Shown one piece after another: positions 5,716-7,097 of a stretch of 7,097 nt of DNA. The position numbers and the translations under genes are program-made. Below the pieces are notes generated by a model. The model was given only the letters and a program-made list of their open reading frames with translations, did not search any database and was not told the DNA's origin. Source of the DNA: Gammaproteobacteria bacterium. GTDB taxonomy: Bacteria > Pseudomonadota > Gammaproteobacteria > Burkholderiales > Burkholderiaceae_C. The DNA lies in assembly GCA_030054245.1 (NCBI GenBank), contig JASGCH010000064.1:1-7097 (forward strand). Direction: 5' to 3'. Every line of letters starts with the position of its first letter. Within the stretch, counting starts at the first letter, position 1.

Positions 5716-6906
5716 ATGGCGAAAAGTAAATTTGAGAGGACGAAACCGCATGTCAATGTAGGTACTATAGGGCATGTGGATCATGGGAAGACGACGCTGA
5801 CGGCGGCGATGACGACCATTTTAGCGTCTAAGTTCGGTGGGGTAGCTAAGGCGTACGATGAGATTGACGCGGCACCAGAAGAGAAAGCCCGTGGAATAAC
5901 CATCAATACGGCTCATGTGGAGTATGAAACGGCGAATAGGCACTATGCCCATGTGGATTGCCCTGGGCATGCTGACTATGTGAAGAACATGATTACTGGA
6001 GCGGCCCAGATGGATGGTGCGATTTTGGTGTGTTCGGCGGCAGATGGACCGATGCCACAAACGCGAGAGCATATTGTGTTGGCGCGCCAAGTAGGGGTGC
6101 CTTACATTGTGGTATTTTTGAACAAATGTGATATGGTTGACGATGAGGAGTTGCTGGAATTGGTAGAATTGGAAGTGCGGGAGTTGTTGACGCGCTACGG
6201 TTTTCCTGGTGACGATACGCCCATCATCAAGGGGTCGGCAAAATTGGCGATGGAAGGTGATAAGGGTCCGATGGGAGAGGGTGCGTTGCTGGAATTGGCG
6301 GCGGCTTTGGATAGCTACATACCGACCCCGAAGCGTGCCATTGATGGGGCCTTTTTGATGCCGGTAGAAGATGTTTTTTCGATATCTGGTCGCGGTACGG
6401 TGGTGACTGGACGGATAGAGCGTGGGGTGGTGAAGGTAGGGGAAGAGGTAGAGATAGTTGGGATTCGGGACACACAAAAGACGATATGTACTGGGGTAGA
6501 GATGTTCAGGAAGTTGTTGGACGAAGGTCAAGCTGGAGATAATGTAGGGATATTGTTGAGAGGTACCAAGCGAGAAGATGTAGAGCGGGGTCAGGTGTTG
6601 TGTAAGCCGGGGTCGATAAAGCCACATACGCACTTTCAAGCGGAAGTATATGTATTGGGTAAGGAGGAGGGAGGGAGGCATACGCCGTTTTTTAGCAATT
6701 ACCGTCCCCAGTTTTATTTTCGTACTACGGATGTAACGGGAGCCATAGAATTGCCAGAAGGCAAGGAAATGGTTATGCCGGGAGACAATGTAGCGATTAC
6801 GGTAAAATTGATCAATCCCATTGCGATGGAAGAGGGGCTGAGGTTTGCTATCCGAGAAGGAGGGCGAACGGTGGGAGCTGGGGTGGTGTCTAAAGTCATT
6901 GCATAA
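5716..6906 (+). CDS. tuf: Translation elongation factor Tu (EF-Tu)
   Basis: This is a complete 396-residue EF-Tu, the standard length. It starts at ATG 5716 behind AGGA (5703-5706). GTP-binding motifs are intact: GHVDHGKT (19-26), RGIT (59-62), DCPGH (81-85), NKCD (136-139) and GSAK (173-176). Domains 2 and 3 follow, with SGRGTVVTGRIERG and the C-terminal FAIREGGRTVGAGVV block. EF-Tu-GTP carries aminoacyl-tRNA to the ribosomal A site and is usually the most abundant protein in the cell. The gene ends the str cluster and is followed by tRNA-Trp. Its codon use is odd: of the 34 codons after the start, 17 end in G, against 2 in the same stretch of fusA. It also uses GGG, ATA and AGG. A TAAGGAGG sequence sits inside the gene at 6660-6667. 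Whether this genome has a second tuf cannot be seen. Confidence 0.97.
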   Translation: MAKSKFERTKPHVNVGTIGHVDHGKTTLTAAMTTILASKFGGVAKAYDEIDAAPEEKARGITINTAHVEYETANRHYAHVDCPGHADYVKNMITGAAQMDGAILVCSAADGPMPQTREHIVLARQVGVPYIVVFLNKCDMVDDEELLELVELEVRELLTRYGFPGDDTPIIKGSAKLAMEGDKGPMGEGALLELAAALDSYIPTPKRAIDGAFLMPVEDVFSISGRGTVVTGRIERGVVKVGEEVEIVGIRDTQKTICTGVEMFRKLLDEGQAGDNVGILLRGTKREDVERGQVLCKPGSIKPHTHFQAEVYVLGKEEGGRHTPFFSNYRPQFYFRTTDVTGAIELPEGKEMVMPGDNVAITVKLINPIAMEEGLRFAIREGGRTVGAGVVSKVIA

Positions 6907-6925
6907 CTTAGTGTTGATGTATAAT
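6899..6925 (+). promoter_or_regulatory. Candidate promoter for tRNA-Trp
   Basis: A perfect TATAAT (6920-6925) lies just after the tuf stop. A weak TTGCAT (6899-6904, overlapping the stop codon) sits 15 bases upstream as a possible -35. Transcription would begin near 6932, about 93 bases before the tRNA. No intrinsic terminator for tuf is visible in this spacer, so read-through from tuf is also possible. An 8-bp inverted repeat, CATGAATA (6950-6957) and TATTCATG (7002-7009), spans part of the leader. Confidence 0.4.
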
Positions 6926-7024
6926 GACGAATTTTCCAGATGTTACAACCATGAATAGGTGTGGTTTATGACCATCTAAACGATTTAGCTCATAATGAAC
7001 TTATTCATGCAAAAACGCTATTTT

Positions 7025-7097
7025 AGGGGTATAGCTCAATTAGGCAGAGCGTCGGTCTCCAAAACCGAAGGTTGGGGGTTCGATTCCCTCTGCCCCT
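7025..7097 (+). tRNA. trnW: tRNA-Trp (anticodon CCA), 3' end cut by the window
   Basis: The acceptor strand AGGGGTA (7025-7031) pairs with TGCCCCT (7091-7097), including one T-G pair. The D arm GCTC/GAGC, the anticodon arm TCGGT-CTCCAAA-ACCGA and the T arm GGGGG-TTCGATT-CCCTC all form. The anticodon is CCA, which reads UGG. The window ends at the last acceptor-stem base, so the discriminator and any encoded CCA lie outside. In many proteobacteria tRNA-Trp lies between tuf and secE-nusG, so secE is the likely next gene. Confidence 0.96.

Noticed and set aside
5821..6681. 286-codon open frame on the minus strand inside tuf
   Set aside because: It is a shadow of tuf, made long by the gene's G-rich third positions. 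The translation is rich in Arg, His, Pro and Tyr, with no recognisable domain.
6907..7024. Intrinsic terminator after tuf
   Set aside because: No GC-rich hairpin followed by a T tract is visible; the 8-bp inverted repeat spans 44 bases and is not followed by Ts.

Overview
The window is a housekeeping segment of a bacterial chromosome, most likely from a betaproteobacterium with low-to-moderate GC content. This placement comes from my memory of family sequences, not from a search. EF-G and EF-Tu read closest to betaproteobacterial versions (EF-G around MDMSYPEHRF, EF-Tu around AHVEYETANRHYAHVDCPGH). The pair glcF followed by a HemJ/CopD-type membrane protein also fits that group. All genes are on the + strand.

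Layout: (1) 2-238 is the C-terminal end of glcF, the iron-sulfur subunit of glycolate oxidase. (2) 360-932 encodes a HemJ-like membrane protein. (3) 1172-1780 encodes an exported glycine-zipper protein with a proline-rich tail. (4) 2310-6906 is the str cluster rpsL-rpsG-fusA-tuf (S12, S7, EF-G, EF-Tu). (5) 7025-7097 is tRNA-Trp(CCA), cut by the window end just before the discriminator base. The translation genes act together on the ribosome: S12 and S7 sit in the 30S subunit, EF-Tu delivers aminoacyl-tRNA and EF-G drives translocation.

The least ordinary content lies between the genes. Four successive spacers (glcF/hemJ, hemJ/glycine-zipper, glycine-zipper/rpsL, rpsG/fusA) each carry a whole, shortened, decayed or partial copy of one non-coding inverted-repeat family. 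The best copy, about 1888-2054, has long near-perfect terminal inverted repeats, TA at both outer edges and no transposase, so it looks like a MITE. One remnant lies inside the str cluster, in an unusually long 404-bp rpsG-fusA gap. That gap also holds a weak terminator-like hairpin, a candidate promoter for fusA-tuf and a coding-like stretch broken by stops.

Other points worth a second look are a G-ending codon bias in tuf that contrasts sharply with fusA, the tuf-trnW junction (with rpoC missing upstream of rpsL), and an rpsL start with no visible Shine-Dalgarno sequence. I found no CRISPR array, prophage, toxin-antitoxin pair or intact transposase. The genes are conserved ones, and the repeat family is the best candidate for something undescribed.
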